From assembly GCA_945643635.1 (NCBI GenBank), contig CALZFC010000253.1:45001-109000 (forward strand): a stretch of 64,000 bases of DNA. Reading direction: 5' to 3'. Position numbers and translations under genes: made by a program. Origin of the DNA: Allodiplogaster sudhausi (Eukaryota; Nematoda; Chromadorea; Rhabditida; Diplogasteridae). Positions 21,254 through 30,999 of this stretch are shown here, piece by piece. The stretch's first letter is position 1, and every line of letters begins with the position of its first letter. The notes below the pieces were generated by a model that saw only the letters and a program-made list of their open reading frames with translations, did no database searches and had not been told where the DNA came from.

Positions 21254-22558
21254 TCACTGATTGTGAGATGGGGAGGGGGGCAACTGAGATTGATTCGGAG
21301 GTAGCACAGCCGGTGGGGTGCTCTTGTTGTCGAGCCGTTTCGCATCAGACGCGATGCCGTCATCTTCATCAGCCATCGCTTCATCTCCCTCCGGGAGCGG
21401 CTCGAACGACCGCTTACCCGGCCGCCGCGCGGAAGTGGAGGACGCGTACTTCAAGAGCGCATCGACAAGATTGCGGCCAGGCAGCGGGACTCTCTTCCTC
21501 CGGCCACTCGGGGTAGGATGAGGCGCCCGGAGGGTACCGGCCGCCGAGTGGGGAGAGAGAGACAGAGCCACTGGCAGAGAGGATGACTTCTTAGGTTGTC
21601 TGAGATTAGAGTTCAGAAATGTCCTGGAAGAAGTCTGGGCATTAGAATGAGGGAGGCCACTGCCAGAGGCAGTGGCATTTTGTGATGAGATAAGAGAAGC
21701 AGAGAGAGAGGAAGACGGGGCTGAGGAGGAAGAGGCTTTTGCCTTAGACAAGTTATTTTGTGACCGCTCGGTGAGGGGGCGCGGATTCCGCAGCTCCACA
21801 ACACGCTCATCGCGGACAACAAACTGAAGCATTCCAACCTCAGCATTGAGCCTCCCGGCCTCTCTACGGGCGGCGGTCTCTTGCCCAAGCTGTTCGGGCG
21901 TGAGATCTCGTCGCCAGTAGGCGTGTGGATTGGCGGCGATCTCCGGATGCTTCTTGGCTCGAGCAATCGCCAGGAACGACTCACGCAGCGAGTTCGTTGA
22001 GAACTCGACTTTGATGATTCGCGGGGACGTCTTTCCGTGGCGATGAGTTGAAATCTCACCTTTGCTGAGAGAAGTGACCAGGAGATCATGCTGAGAGGAT
22101 TGAATTATCTCGGAGACAATTCTCATGTCATTCTCATTCGTTGCAGTCTCATCTTCCTTTTCAGGAAATCCCTTAAGCACAGCTCGCTTTGCCTTTTCCT
22201 CCAGCATGTCTCTTCTCCCATAAAGGGCAGAGGACACAGCAGCAGTGATCTGCTGAATGGAGGGTGGGGCGCTGCTAGCCGGCAGAAGGGGAGACGCGGC
22301 AACATGTGAATAGAGAGTGCGAGAGGTAGACTGGGATTGAGAGACAGGCAGAGAAGTCCGAGACACAGAGACAGAGTCAGATTGAGAGGCGTGAGGAGAA
22401 GAGAGAAGACGGTTGACAGTCTCGATTAGCGCCTTGTTGGAGGCAACCAGTTCAGACACATTGGAAGACAGAGAGGAGATCGATTGAGACTGGGAATGAA
22501 TGGCAGATTTGAGTTCTTCACAGAGGGATGTGAAGGCCTGGAGAATGGGTTCAGCCAT
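21254..22558 (-). CDS. LINE ORF1 protein
   Basis: ATG at 22558 in a good context (caacgATGGCTG), stop TGA 21254-21256, 434 residues. The N-terminal third (MAEPILQAFTSLCEELKSAI, SISSLSSNVSELVASNKAL) is predicted coiled-coil and Ser-rich. The middle (DMLEEKAKRAVLKGFPEKED, RIIKVEFSTNSLRESFLA, AYWRRDLTPEQ) resembles the RNA-binding part of LINE ORF1 proteins, with conserved RRDLTPEQ. The C-terminal part is basic and Ser-rich. ORF1 proteins bind element RNA and act as chaperones during retrotransposition. ORF2 follows immediately in the same frame. Confidence 0.8.
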   Translation of the reverse strand: MAEPILQAFTSLCEELKSAIHSQSQSISSLSSNVSELVASNKALIETVNRLLSSPHASQSDSVSVSRTSLPVSQSQSTSRTLYSHVAASPLLPASSAPPSIQQITAAVSSALYGRRDMLEEKAKRAVLKGFPEKEDETATNENDMRIVSEIIQSSQHDLLVTSLSKGEISTHRHGKTSPRIIKVEFSTNSLRESFLAIARAKKHPEIAANPHAYWRRDLTPEQLGQETAARREAGRLNAEVGMLQFVVRDERVVELRNPRPLTERSQNNLSKAKASSSSAPSSSLSASLISSQNATASGSGLPHSNAQTSSRTFLNSNLRQPKKSSSLPVALSLSPHSAAGTLRAPHPTPSGRRKRVPLPGRNLVDALLKYASSTSARRPGKRSFEPLPEGDEAMADEDDGIASDAKRLDNKSTPPAVLPPNQSQLPPSPSHNQ

Positions 22559-22569
22559 CGTTGGAGGTG

Positions 22570-24703
22570 GAGAGAGGAAGAGAGACAGTGAAGGAGGGAG
22601 AGAGAGAGGGAGAGAAAGAGAGAGAGAAAGAATGAGACAGAACCTCTCACAAAGCCCTCTCACCAGGATGCAAACAAGGAGATAAGAAAGGCAGTGTGAA
22701 CGAGGAGAGAGAGAGAGAGAGAGAGAGTAGTGAGACAGTAAAGGATAAGCTCAGAATAGACGTACGAGATACGCTCTCGTCCAGCCACCCACGCTACCGG
22801 CTACTGAAATCCCGCTGCCTCTCTATCCCACGCAACAGATGCTTGGTTAGCACGCCTGACAGTTGCCAGCGGATTCAACGAAAAACGATGCCGCAGGGCA
22901 GAATTTCTACACCGGAAAGGGAGAAAGACTGTCCCCTCACGCGCCGAACAGAATCGGCATCAGGGCGCCCAAGTCATGTGGGGGAATGAGGAGGCAAACG
23001 GAAACAGCAAGGAAGTCAAGAATTGACAAAACCACACACAGCAGGAGCGAGCAACCTCTCCTGCTGAGGCCAGCACGTGTGTATGAGGCCAGCACGTGTG
23101 TATGAGCCAGCACGTGTGTATGAGGCCGTATGTATGTATGTATGTACATATGTATGTACTTGCGATGTCGAGGTGTCTTGGAAAGAACGAGTGGTTGAAT
23201 ACGAAAGATAGAGAGACAGAAGAGGAAAGTGGATTTGAGAGATAAGAGAGATTATGAGATCCTGAAAGGGAGGGAAAAACGGAGAAATCAACACATTCTT
23301 TGAGGTGCACAACGAACCAAGAATCGGATAAACGAAAACATGGCCGAAAATCTCTTTACCTTACGAAAGAAGCAACAAAGGATTAGTTGTCCCGCACCTA
23401 CCTTTCCTCTCTCTCTCTCTCTGTCACTCTTCCGTCTCCGCCTCTCCTCTGCTCATTCTCTTTCCATCTCCTTCTACCTTTCGCTAACCTCTTTTTCTTA
23501 CTTTTATACGGCAATTCTAAGCATTGCTACGCGGGGCTACAGTCATCTTCTACAAAAGCATGATATGTGTTGTATAACTCTCTTGGCCTACTCCTCTCCT
23601 TTCCCCATTTCTTTCCCCTGACTCCTTCGCCAACCCCTCGGGGCGGATTTGGCCCTCCTCGGCGCACTTTCCACTTTTCCTGCAAAAGGAGTTTAAGCCG
23701 CCGCAGCGGCCGCGCGTGCAAAACAAGAGAGGAAATTTAAGAAGAAAAGCAACTTGGGCACGAATTTGGGGAAGTGCAATGATACTGAGACGAAGTAGAA
23801 TGAAGACAGACACGGGTAAACAGTCAGGGAAAAAATTGTTTTTAGCAAGAGATAAAAAAATGGAATGAGGAGAAGAAAGAGAGAACGAATAGGGAGACAT
23901 AATTTGAGACTTTCTTGGCAAACAACACAGTTGATATGAAATGCAATATTCCTGAAAATGCTTTATTAACCAAGGGAAATGCTTTAATCATATGAGGCTA
24001 TTCCTCCTCCGCTTTTCTAATCTTCTCAAGTGTCATGCTGTTTTTATGCTCGCATTAGCCAGAGCGATTCAAGAAGGTGTCTCGCCCCCAGTTCTCAAAA
24101 ATGAATCTTAGAACAAATTTCAACGGCATAAGCAAATAGTACATATGTACATACATACATACGTATGCACATACATATGTATGCATGGATGAGATTTTTA
24201 TGGAAAATGAAAGATGAAATATTTATAAAAGCTATTTGCGTCGCCTACATAACTTGGAGAGCCTCCCACGATAAAGCAAATATGTAGATACATACATTCG
24301 AATGTTATCTACGTGTATGTTTGTACATGTGTTTACAAGTAAATGTGGCACGTCTGAATATTCTACACATTTTCATCTGAGGGTAGACATCTCTGAAGAT
24401 GAATAGCGAGTCCTGGACAGAGTTGGCTGGCAGACATTGCATGGCATTAGTCGGGTTTAATTGCATCAATGCAAACAGAGCAGTCAATGCTCAATAGTCT
24501 ACGTGATGTCTCGGTCGGAATACCTCGGCCTTGTCTTCTTTCAGACCACACTCTTCATATAACAAACCATGAATCACGCTATCCCCCATGCGAAAATTTC
24601 ACACCGAACACTTTTATTTTCTTTTTTATCGAAACGTTTGTCATAATTTTTATCTACATGCGCAATTTCTTTCCGGGGGGGGGATGAATGAATTATTTTT
24701 CAG
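22570..24703. other. Intergenic/repetitive region
   Basis: GA tract around 22590-22730, CG-rich unassigned sequence at 22760-22960 and 23640-23720, and several TATG/TACA stretches (23128-23158, 24140-24190). No convincing exon on either strand. Confidence 0.5.
23066..23121 (+). repeat. Three tandem 18-19-bp units, each with CACGTG
   Basis: Units gaggccagcacgtgtgtat at 23066-23084 and 23085-23103 and a one-base-shorter copy at 23104-23121, followed by a TATG microsatellite. Each unit holds the palindrome CACGTG (an E-box core). Confidence 0.9.
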
Positions 24704-24847
24704 GCTATAGTAATGAAAAAATACTCTGCGCCGGCCAGCCTCTCTCTCACGGTCGACGTCATCTCTCGCGGCGTCGCTCTCGTGTGGCTGTTCCTGTGCA
24801 TCGACACGCTCTTCGGCCGCTCTACAGTTGTTAAAACCCCAAAGTGA
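24704..24847 (+). CDS. Isolated exon with a membrane segment
   Basis: After a tttttcag acceptor (24702-24703) the frame reads KKYSAPASLSLTVDVISRG, then the hydrophobic VALVWLFLCIDTLFG, with high G/C at third positions, open to TGA about 24846. A donor may lie at 24827. No partner exon was identified; the LTR element may have inserted downstream in an intron of this gene. Family not recognised. Confidence 0.35.
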   Translation, partial: AIVMKKYSAPASLSLTVDVISRGVALVWLFLCIDTLFGRSTVVKTPK

Positions 24848-25149
24848 CGGGGGCCCGTTCTCTGCTTGCGGAGTCCGGGAACAACAAGGTGTGTTTTCCC
24901 TCCCCAGGCCCTCTCCTGTCCTATCCGCACGTGTGGCGCGGTTCCGTTAATTCGGAATCGGCAGCGTGGGATTGGAGGACAGGAGGCGTGCAGGTGGCGT
25001 AGCCAGCCTGCATTGCTGTGGCGCAGTGGTGGTGTGGAGCCCGGTGCGGAGTGGTGTGGTGCTGTGTGCGAGCTGGTGATCTACAGGCGGAGAAGGGGAG
25101 GAGTGTGAGGCACCGAGGAGAGAAGTAAGGTGGCAGTACAGCGTGGCCA

Positions 25150-25345
25150 GACCTGAGCTTGAGAGAGTTTCGGACTCTAAAAGCGAGACGGTAGCCCGTA
25201 CTGAGAGTGTGCGTAAGCAACTCTGTTCCACAAGAGTTGATCAGTGACAGTACTGAGAGGCCGGACCTGAACTGGAGAGAGTTTCGGACTCTAACAGTGA
25301 GAAGGTAGCCTGTACTGAAAGTGTGCCCCAGGCAACTTTGATTCA
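25150..25345 (+). repeat. Tandem duplication in the element leader, 113-bp unit
   Basis: 25150-25262 and 25263-25345 are diverged direct repeats, sharing for example gagagagtttcggactctaa. The second copy ends just before the gag ATG at 25352. Confidence 0.85.
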
Positions 25346-25351
25346 CTGAAG

Positions 25352-26356
25352 ATGTCGGAGGACGTGAAGGCACTGTTGGAGTTGATGAAACAGCAACAGG
25401 AGAGCCATGAAAGAATGGTTGAGCAGTTGCTGGAGAGACTGAAAAAGGATGACAGTCCCACGCAAGGTCAGAACGACACGTCCAGGGCTGGACCGTCGAT
25501 TGACGCATTGGAGATGAACATCCAGGTGTTTGAGTACGATCCGGAGGATGGATGTACGTTCAATGTATGGTACGAGAAGTACGAGGACATATTCGAGCGA
25601 GAAGCTGCGAATGTCTCGGAAGTGCAGAGGGTGCTCATGCTGATGCGGAATGTCAGTGTGAAGGTGGATGTCCAGTACAGGAATTCAATTGCACCAAGGA
25701 AAGCTGCTTATTTCACCCTCCAGGAGACAGTGGAGAGGATGAAGAAGCTATTCGGAGATTGCAAGACAGACTTCGAGAAGAGGTTGTCGTTGTTGAATCT
25801 AAGAATGAGCACGCCTGGAATCAACGATTTCAGAGTGTTGTCAGCCGAAGTGAACAAAGCAGTCGAAAAGGCCAAGATGGCAGAACTGTCGAACGAGCAG
25901 CTGAAGACCATGTTCTTCATGGTGGCCATGGACTTGCCACGTCATTCGGACACTCGTTTCCATCTGTTGTCACAGATCAAGCGGAATGAGTCGATGACGA
26001 TGGAACAGTTGGTACAAGAGTGCGACAAGATCGCAATTCTCAGGAACGAGAGCAGTGCGGTGCAGGCTCTGGGCAAGAAGGCGGCGGTGCATTTTGTCGC
26101 TAAGCAGCATAGGCACACCAAGCAGAAGGCGGAGAATGGCAACCAGAAGCGGTGTTTCCGCTGGGGTGGTGCGCATCCGCAGGAGAACTGCAAGTTCAAG
26201 GATCGGAAGTGTTACTGTTGTGATGGAAGGCACCAAAGTCACCATGCAGGTGGACACCGGTGCGGATATCACTATGATTTCCAAATCTACTTGGGAGAGC
26301 ATCGGCAAGCCGAAGTGCAAGAAAGCGAACTGTCAGCCGATCGGAGCTTGTGGTGA
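25352..26356 (+). CDS. Retrotransposon Gag-like protein
   Basis: ATG at 25352, 334 residues. N-terminal coiled coil (LLELMKQQQESHERMVEQLL), capsid-like middle (FNVWYEKYEDIFERE, LRMSTPGINDFRVLSAEVNK, MVAMDLPRHSDTRFHLLSQI) and a zinc-knuckle region near residues 268-290. The first knuckle reads CFRWGGAHPQENC, with Trp where the second Cys is expected; the second starts CYCC but its remaining ligands are missing because the frame runs into protease sequence read out of phase. So the last about 40 residues are probably not native. Confidence 0.8.
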   Translation: MSEDVKALLELMKQQQESHERMVEQLLERLKKDDSPTQGQNDTSRAGPSIDALEMNIQVFEYDPEDGCTFNVWYEKYEDIFEREAANVSEVQRVLMLMRNVSVKVDVQYRNSIAPRKAAYFTLQETVERMKKLFGDCKTDFEKRLSLLNLRMSTPGINDFRVLSAEVNKAVEKAKMAELSNEQLKTMFFMVAMDLPRHSDTRFHLLSQIKRNESMTMEQLVQECDKIAILRNESSAVQALGKKAAVHFVAKQHRHTKQKAENGNQKRCFRWGGAHPQENCKFKDRKCYCCDGRHQSHHAGGHRCGYHYDFQIYLGEHRQAEVQESELSADRSLW

Positions 26357-27332
26357 ACAGCTCGCTCTCACTGGACGCTTTAAGGCAAAGGTTCAGTATG
26401 GTGGAAGAAGTGCCGAGGGAACTGTCTACGTGACAGAAGAGCCACTTTCGTTGCTTGGCCAGGATTTCATCTCAATGCTGGAGATGATCAAGCTGGAGAA
26501 ACGAGAAGAGACTAAAACGCCTGCCGTTCAAGTCCACCGAATTCTCAGCAGGCCGAGTAATCACAAGGAAGTTGGCAAGAGCAAGATCCCTGCGGTGGGC
26601 GTTGACAGCCCTTGTAACTGTGTGAAGAGGAAAGGAAAGAGCCCGGCGGAGCTTTTCCTGGGAAATAAGTCGAGACGGACCGACTTGTTGAAGCCGTTTG
26701 TGCCATCAGAACCAGCTGGTGAGCACAAGATGAAGCAGTTTGACTTGCACCATGGAGCAAAGGCAAAGTCATTTGCAGTCGGCGACAAGGTCAGATTCAA
26801 GACCAGCATCCAGCCAGATGGAAGGAATTGGCTTGTTGGTGAGATTGTTGGCAAGAAGGGCAGATTTGCCTACTCAGTGATGCTGGAGAATGGTCGACTG
26901 ATCAAATCTCGAGCAAATCAGTTGGTGAAAGACCATGGAAATTTTGCTTCGGAGACAGTGGAGATCAGCGTACCTCTGTACGTGTTGATGGGCATGTTGG
27001 GCTCGAGGGTGCAGAGCCAGGTGAATGCAGCAACGACGAGTTCGAGCAGTTCGAGCAGTTCGAGCAGCGCGGCAACTACAAGCAGTTCGAGCAGCGCGGC
27101 GTCTTCAAGCAGATCGAACAGCGCGGCGTCTTCAAGCAGTTCGAGCTGCGCGGCGTCTACACACAACTCGAGGAGCGTGGCGTCGGCGCAAGCACCAACA
27201 GTAGCAGAACAGACGAGCCCCTCAACGACATCCAGTCAAGCAGCCGTTCCCGCAATCCACTCAAGTCCACAGCGACAACGTCAACAGCCGAATCGACTGA
27301 ATCCCAACCCCTCTCTGAAGAGTTATAAGTAA
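26202..27332 (+). CDS. Protease joined to integrase C-terminus (deletion product)
   Basis: Frame offset from gag by +1. Retropepsin active site VDTGADITMIS with LLGQDF flap-side motif, then after about residue 110 an abrupt change to integrase C-terminal sequence: GKSPAELFLGNKSRRTDLL, KSFAVGDKVRFKTS, NWLVGEIVGKKGRFAYSV. A Ser/Ala-rich tail of 30-bp units (27030-27170) ends it. The open frame extends upstream to 26055 but is only meaningful from about 26202. The missing block between protease and integrase tail held the polymerase. Confidence 0.75.
   Translation: MGSVTVVMEGTKVTMQVDTGADITMISKSTWESIGKPKCKKANCQPIGACGEQLALTGRFKAKVQYGGRSAEGTVYVTEEPLSLLGQDFISMLEMIKLEKREETKTPAVQVHRILSRPSNHKEVGKSKIPAVGVDSPCNCVKRKGKSPAELFLGNKSRRTDLLKPFVPSEPAGEHKMKQFDLHHGAKAKSFAVGDKVRFKTSIQPDGRNWLVGEIVGKKGRFAYSVMLENGRLIKSRANQLVKDHGNFASETVEISVPLYVLMGMLGSRVQSQVNAATTSSSSSSSSSSAATTSSSSSAASSSRSNSAASSSSSSCAASTHNSRSVASAQAPTVAEQTSPSTTSSQAAVPAIHSSPQRQRQQPNRLNPNPSLKSYK
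27030..27170 (+). repeat. Ser/Ala-coding tandem repeat
   Basis: Repeated units of agcagttcgagcagcgcggc type (about 30 bp) inside the retrotransposon ORF, coding Ser runs interrupted by Ala. Confidence 0.8.
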
Positions 27333-27398
27333 CTCTATTTGTCCCCATTGATGTTTTGTGTTGTTTTGTAAGATTGACTTTCAATCTTAGTAGGGAGG

Positions 27399-27715
27399 TG
27401 TTGTGTAGATAGAATATCTACACGTATTTGTCTACGTGCTGTTTAGTAGACTATGTGAGTTAGACTACCATTGTAGTTTGTATTTGCCACGTTGGCGCTC
27501 TCCAATTGGTCCACGTGGCATTGTTTGTATATCAGCATATTAACTTACGTGAGACTCGCATATATAAATCCTAGTTAGCGAGCTCTCATCACTTCGCTCT
27601 CATCTTCTCATCTTAACCGGCGGTCTTCTCTACTCTCTCTGATAAACCTCTCTCCCGCCTCGCCTCGCGTCTTCACACATTCTACTCTCTGTCCCTCTCG
27701 TGGACGGACACAACA
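27399..27715 (+). repeat. 3' LTR of the retrotransposon
   Basis: 317 bp with short inverted ends TGTTGTGT...ACACAACA (TG..CA), preceded by a purine tract. It holds a TATATAAA box at 27561-27568 and CT-rich sequence after it. No second copy exists in this window. Confidence 0.8.
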
Positions 27716-30230
27716 TTTTTCTTCTCTTTATGTCAGTTTTTCTCCCCACTCTCTCTCTCTCCCTTTCTCTCTCTTCTTCGCCTGTGCAAAGGCATAAAAA
27801 GTGCACTGGCACGAGAACGGCCGCGAAATCGGCGTCCGTGGTCCTGGCGGCTCAATTTCTTCTTCTCCTTCGCCAATTTGTCTTTGGCTTCTCTGGCTCT
27901 CTTCACGTCGTCCACTCTCTCGCTAAACCACTTTGTCTTTCTCTTCCGGGCACAAACTTTGCTTCTCTACTCGCCGCTATCTTCTTTTACTATCCGTCGT
28001 GTCTGCCTTCACTTTTCCTTCTGCTCTCTTTTTCCCTCTAACTCTGTCCCTTTATCTATTCCCTCTCTCCCTTCCTCTGTCCTCTCTCTCTCCACTTCTT
28101 TCCGCTCACCCTCCTCTTTCCATGTTTGCTAACGCAGAGAATAGAGTTGCGCCTGAGTAGACAAGTGCCTAAGGATAAAAGAGTTCGACAGGTTAAGGAA
28201 ATATTAAGTCAGAGTTCTTAAGAGAACCAGTAGGAGGGTTTAAAAAATGCTAGAGAGAGAGAGAGGGAAACAGTTAGAGAGAGACACAGAGAAGGAGATG
28301 AGAATAGGCGAGACCGAAGAAAAAACTGTTGCCTCTTCCTGTTCGGTCTCAAGCTCCTCCCATGCGCAGGCAGTGTTCCATGTCCGCGTTCTTTCCCTCC
28401 CTCTCCCTCCCCCTCTTCCCTCTCTTCCATTCCTCCCTCTCTTTCCCTCCCCCTCCCTCTCTCTTCCTTCTCTTCCATTCCTCCCTCCCACCCCCAGGCG
28501 AACCAGACAAGAGTAGACGCCTTCTGGTCTCCTTTCATTCGACCGATTCCACAAACACCGCTCCTGTTCATGTCCCCGCTCATCCCTTTTTCATGTGCAA
28601 GTATTTTTTTTTATTGTACTGGCAGTGATAGTGAAAAGAGAAGCCTATTCGCCTCTGTCACGAATACAGGGCTTCTACATACATACGTTTGCTTCGCAGC
28701 TATGTATATAAACCAGAGATATGTATCTTAACTGTATGACACAACTCCAATCGCCTTTTTTGTGGAAGATATCTTTCATTTATTTATTTAATTATTGGGT
28801 CCCTTAAAAATTGTACACATTGAAATAATAGCAAGCGACCTTTCGAAAATGTTCCTTGTGCGGGTATAAAATTTGTTGGATTAAATACTCCTCCTGGGTG
28901 GAGATGCGAATGCACTTCAGAGATTCATTCAATTGAAGTACATAGAACGCTCGTCTTGACACACTTTTCAAGGACGATCTGCTTTTCTTGTTGTTTGTTA
29001 TAAAAGCGAATGCTCCCTCACTCCAGGGGGAGGGCCATTCAGGCCTTCAAAATACATGGCGCTTGGAATCCTTCCTTGTGTCTCCAAATGGAATGTCCGT
29101 TGAACCTGCTGATGTGGCCTCCTTTAGGCTCTTCCTTTTCGTTGTTTATGCATTCTCTCATTACTTCTTTTATACCGAATTTCTCCTCAATCTCTCTCTC
29201 ATCCCTCTCTCTCTCTTTATCACTCTTTCTCTTTCTTACTCTCGTTCTCTTTTCCCTCTCCCTTCTCTCGTATTAGGGAGCGTAACAGGATGACCTGCCC
29301 CCTCTGCGAGCTTTGCATTGCAGCCACAGAATAACCGCAAAGCGGCAACTTGATATCTCCTTTCCTGACCAGCCTCACTAAAAATTAAGATTCCTGTGCT
29401 TCTTTTTTTAGTTTTCACGTATTAAAACCCTTTCATAGGCGCTTTACCAATGGCTCATGTTCTTCCAAAAAAGTTTTTTCATCTTCTATTTCGTGTACTC
29501 GAAAACACCTAAAATTCTAAAATGTTAGGTTTTTGTAGGCAAACAGAAACGAACTTCTGGTAGCCTTAAATAAAGAAGCTATACATATTTATGATATGTA
29601 CAACTTTTTCTTTAAAAATAATTCATAACTGATTGTGAGTAGGAGTGCTACCGTATCCGATTGCTGATTTGTGCGAATACTTATCACGGATAAGCCCCTT
29701 CTCACCACGGAAGATTAGCATCGAGTGGACCGGTAAATACATATAACAGATTAAAATAATTTCCATGTACAATTTCCTCATTTTCAAGAGTGGCATTCTT
29801 TCCGAAATTGACCTATGTACGAAGATTAAATGTCACGACCAATGCTCTGACAATTAAATTTTCAATTTGTTAACGAAGGTTCAAATGTCTCGTTGAAAAA
29901 GGGACAACTTTGAAGGACCATAAAAATTCTCTGTTTCATATCGCAAAGTTAAATAGCAAAAAGAAAGCTGTCTTTTTTCGTATTTATTCCGTTTTATACA
30001 CTATTCATCAATTCTCGTGACTTTGGAAATGTGAAACTTACTGACTTTGGCAATGAGCTTGCCAAAAACATCTCGCTCTCTGATTCCATGTGGGTGTGTC
30101 ACCTCTCTCTCCATCTCTCTCTCTCCCTTGCTCTCTCTTTCTTTCTGTCTTTCTCACTCTCTCTTCCTGTTTCTCTTCTCTCTCTATTCATTTGCTAACT
30201 TCTCCCTCATTTCTCTTTTCTAGTCACGCC
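27716..30230. other. Unresolved tract with candidate exons
   Basis: Candidate plus-strand exons: 28498-28590 (EPDKSRRLLVSFHSTDSTN, after a long pyrimidine tract and CCCAG), about 29028-29130 (GLQNTWRLESFLVSPNGMSV) and about 29278-29340 (ERNRMTCPLCELCIAATE). A minus-strand candidate at 27780-27925 reads VDDVKRAREAKDKLAKEKKK. None can be joined with confidence or assigned to a family; 29400-30080 is AT-rich and looks empty. Confidence 0.3.
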
Positions 30231-30233
30231 GCT

Positions 30234-30905
30234 GCCTCAAGCATCCACTTCATTTCCTCTCCATCTAAATGTGTCCGCTGGCCAAGGTAAAGGCGCCCAA
30301 ACATTGCCGATTCGCCCTTGGCGAAGTCCATCATCCACCTCTTCGTCTCGCATCTTCTCTCTCATTTATTCTCCCTCTCTCTTCTCTCTATCTCTCATTC
30401 TGTAACTCTCTCTCTCTCTCTCTCATTCTCTCTCCTTCTCTCCCTCTCCCGTTTGAGCAGCCCTTGAAATAGACGGAAAAACCTTAAGAGCGCATGCCAC
30501 TTTGACGTTGAATGTTTGAACGGGACATGAGCACGTGGATTATGAAAGATTATCTTTTTTATTAAGTCACCCTCGAGCAATCTCTCTCTCTCTCTTTTTT
30601 TATGGTACTCATTCCTTCTCCCTCCGTTCTTTGTCCCTCTTCCCCTCTCACTTATTCTTGTCTCTTTCTGACTTTCGACCACGTTATCTCTTATCCCTCA
30701 TTCTTTTCCCTCTCCCTGCCTTCTTCTCTCTCACTTTCTTGTTATCTAACCGTCCGATCTGACAACTCTTCAGGTGTCCTTCTGATTTTGATTGAGCTTT
30801 CGAAGTCGATTTCTTTTCCTCTTTCTCTCCGCCCTCTCTCGCCTTGCTCGTTTTTGAAGATGACAAAACTGCGCATCGCGCTGTGACAGATGGAAGCATT
30901 CTAAG
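30234..30905 (-). CDS. Unidentified gene, 3' exons
   Basis: Terminal exon 30346-30234 reads KRWMMDFAKGESAMFGRLYL, then LDGEEMKWMLEAAA and TGA, with clear G/C third-position bias. Upstream minus-strand candidates are about 30560-30482 (FHNPRAHVPFKHSTSKWHAL) and about 30905-30780 (ECFHLSQRDAQFCHLQK then a basic Arg/Lys-rich run). A plus-strand reading of 30223-30284 with good splice sites competes. Family not recognised. Confidence 0.35.
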
Positions 30906-30999
30906 CTGGAAGAGATGGAGACAGAAGATAGCATGGAAACGAGAGAGAGGGAGAGAGAGGGAGAGGGAGAGAGACATTGAGAGGGAGGGAGAGAGAGGG

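Larger units (their letters stand above)
18290..22560 (-). mobile_element. CR1-like non-LTR retrotransposon (LINE), apparently full-length coding part
   Basis: Minus-strand element with ORF1 (22558-21254) and ORF2 (21253-18377; endonuclease plus reverse transcriptase), both uninterrupted. The 3' untranslated part runs to about 18290 or a little beyond, where the plus strand reads taaataactcaatcagataa; exact ends and target-site duplications were not found. A GA-rich stretch (22560-22730) adjoins the 5' side. Open frames over more than 4 kb indicate a recent insertion. Clade assignment (CR1/L3-like) rests on motif style only. Confidence 0.85.
25100..27715 (+). mobile_element. Internally deleted LTR retrotransposon, 3' LTR only
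   Basis: Contains leader, gag (25352-26356), retropepsin, a C-terminal integrase remnant, a purine tract (about 27389-27398) and a 3' LTR (27399-27715). Reverse transcriptase, RNase H and the integrase core are absent. No 5' LTR copy is visible upstream, so the left end is approximate (between 24830 and 25100). Domain order gag-PR-IN suits Ty3/gypsy or BEL-type elements. It cannot move by its own enzymes. Confidence 0.85.

Noticed and set aside
23066..23121. CRISPR-like array
   Set aside because: Units are directly adjacent with no spacers, in a eukaryotic genome.
25552..25989. 145-residue plus-strand ORF inside gag
   Set aside because: Alternative frame within gag with no recognisable motif; the gag frame has the coiled coil and zinc-knuckle sequence.
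29278..29340. Anoctamin-type CPLC motif exon
   Set aside because: Only six or so residues resemble that family and the following sequence stops; too little to name it.
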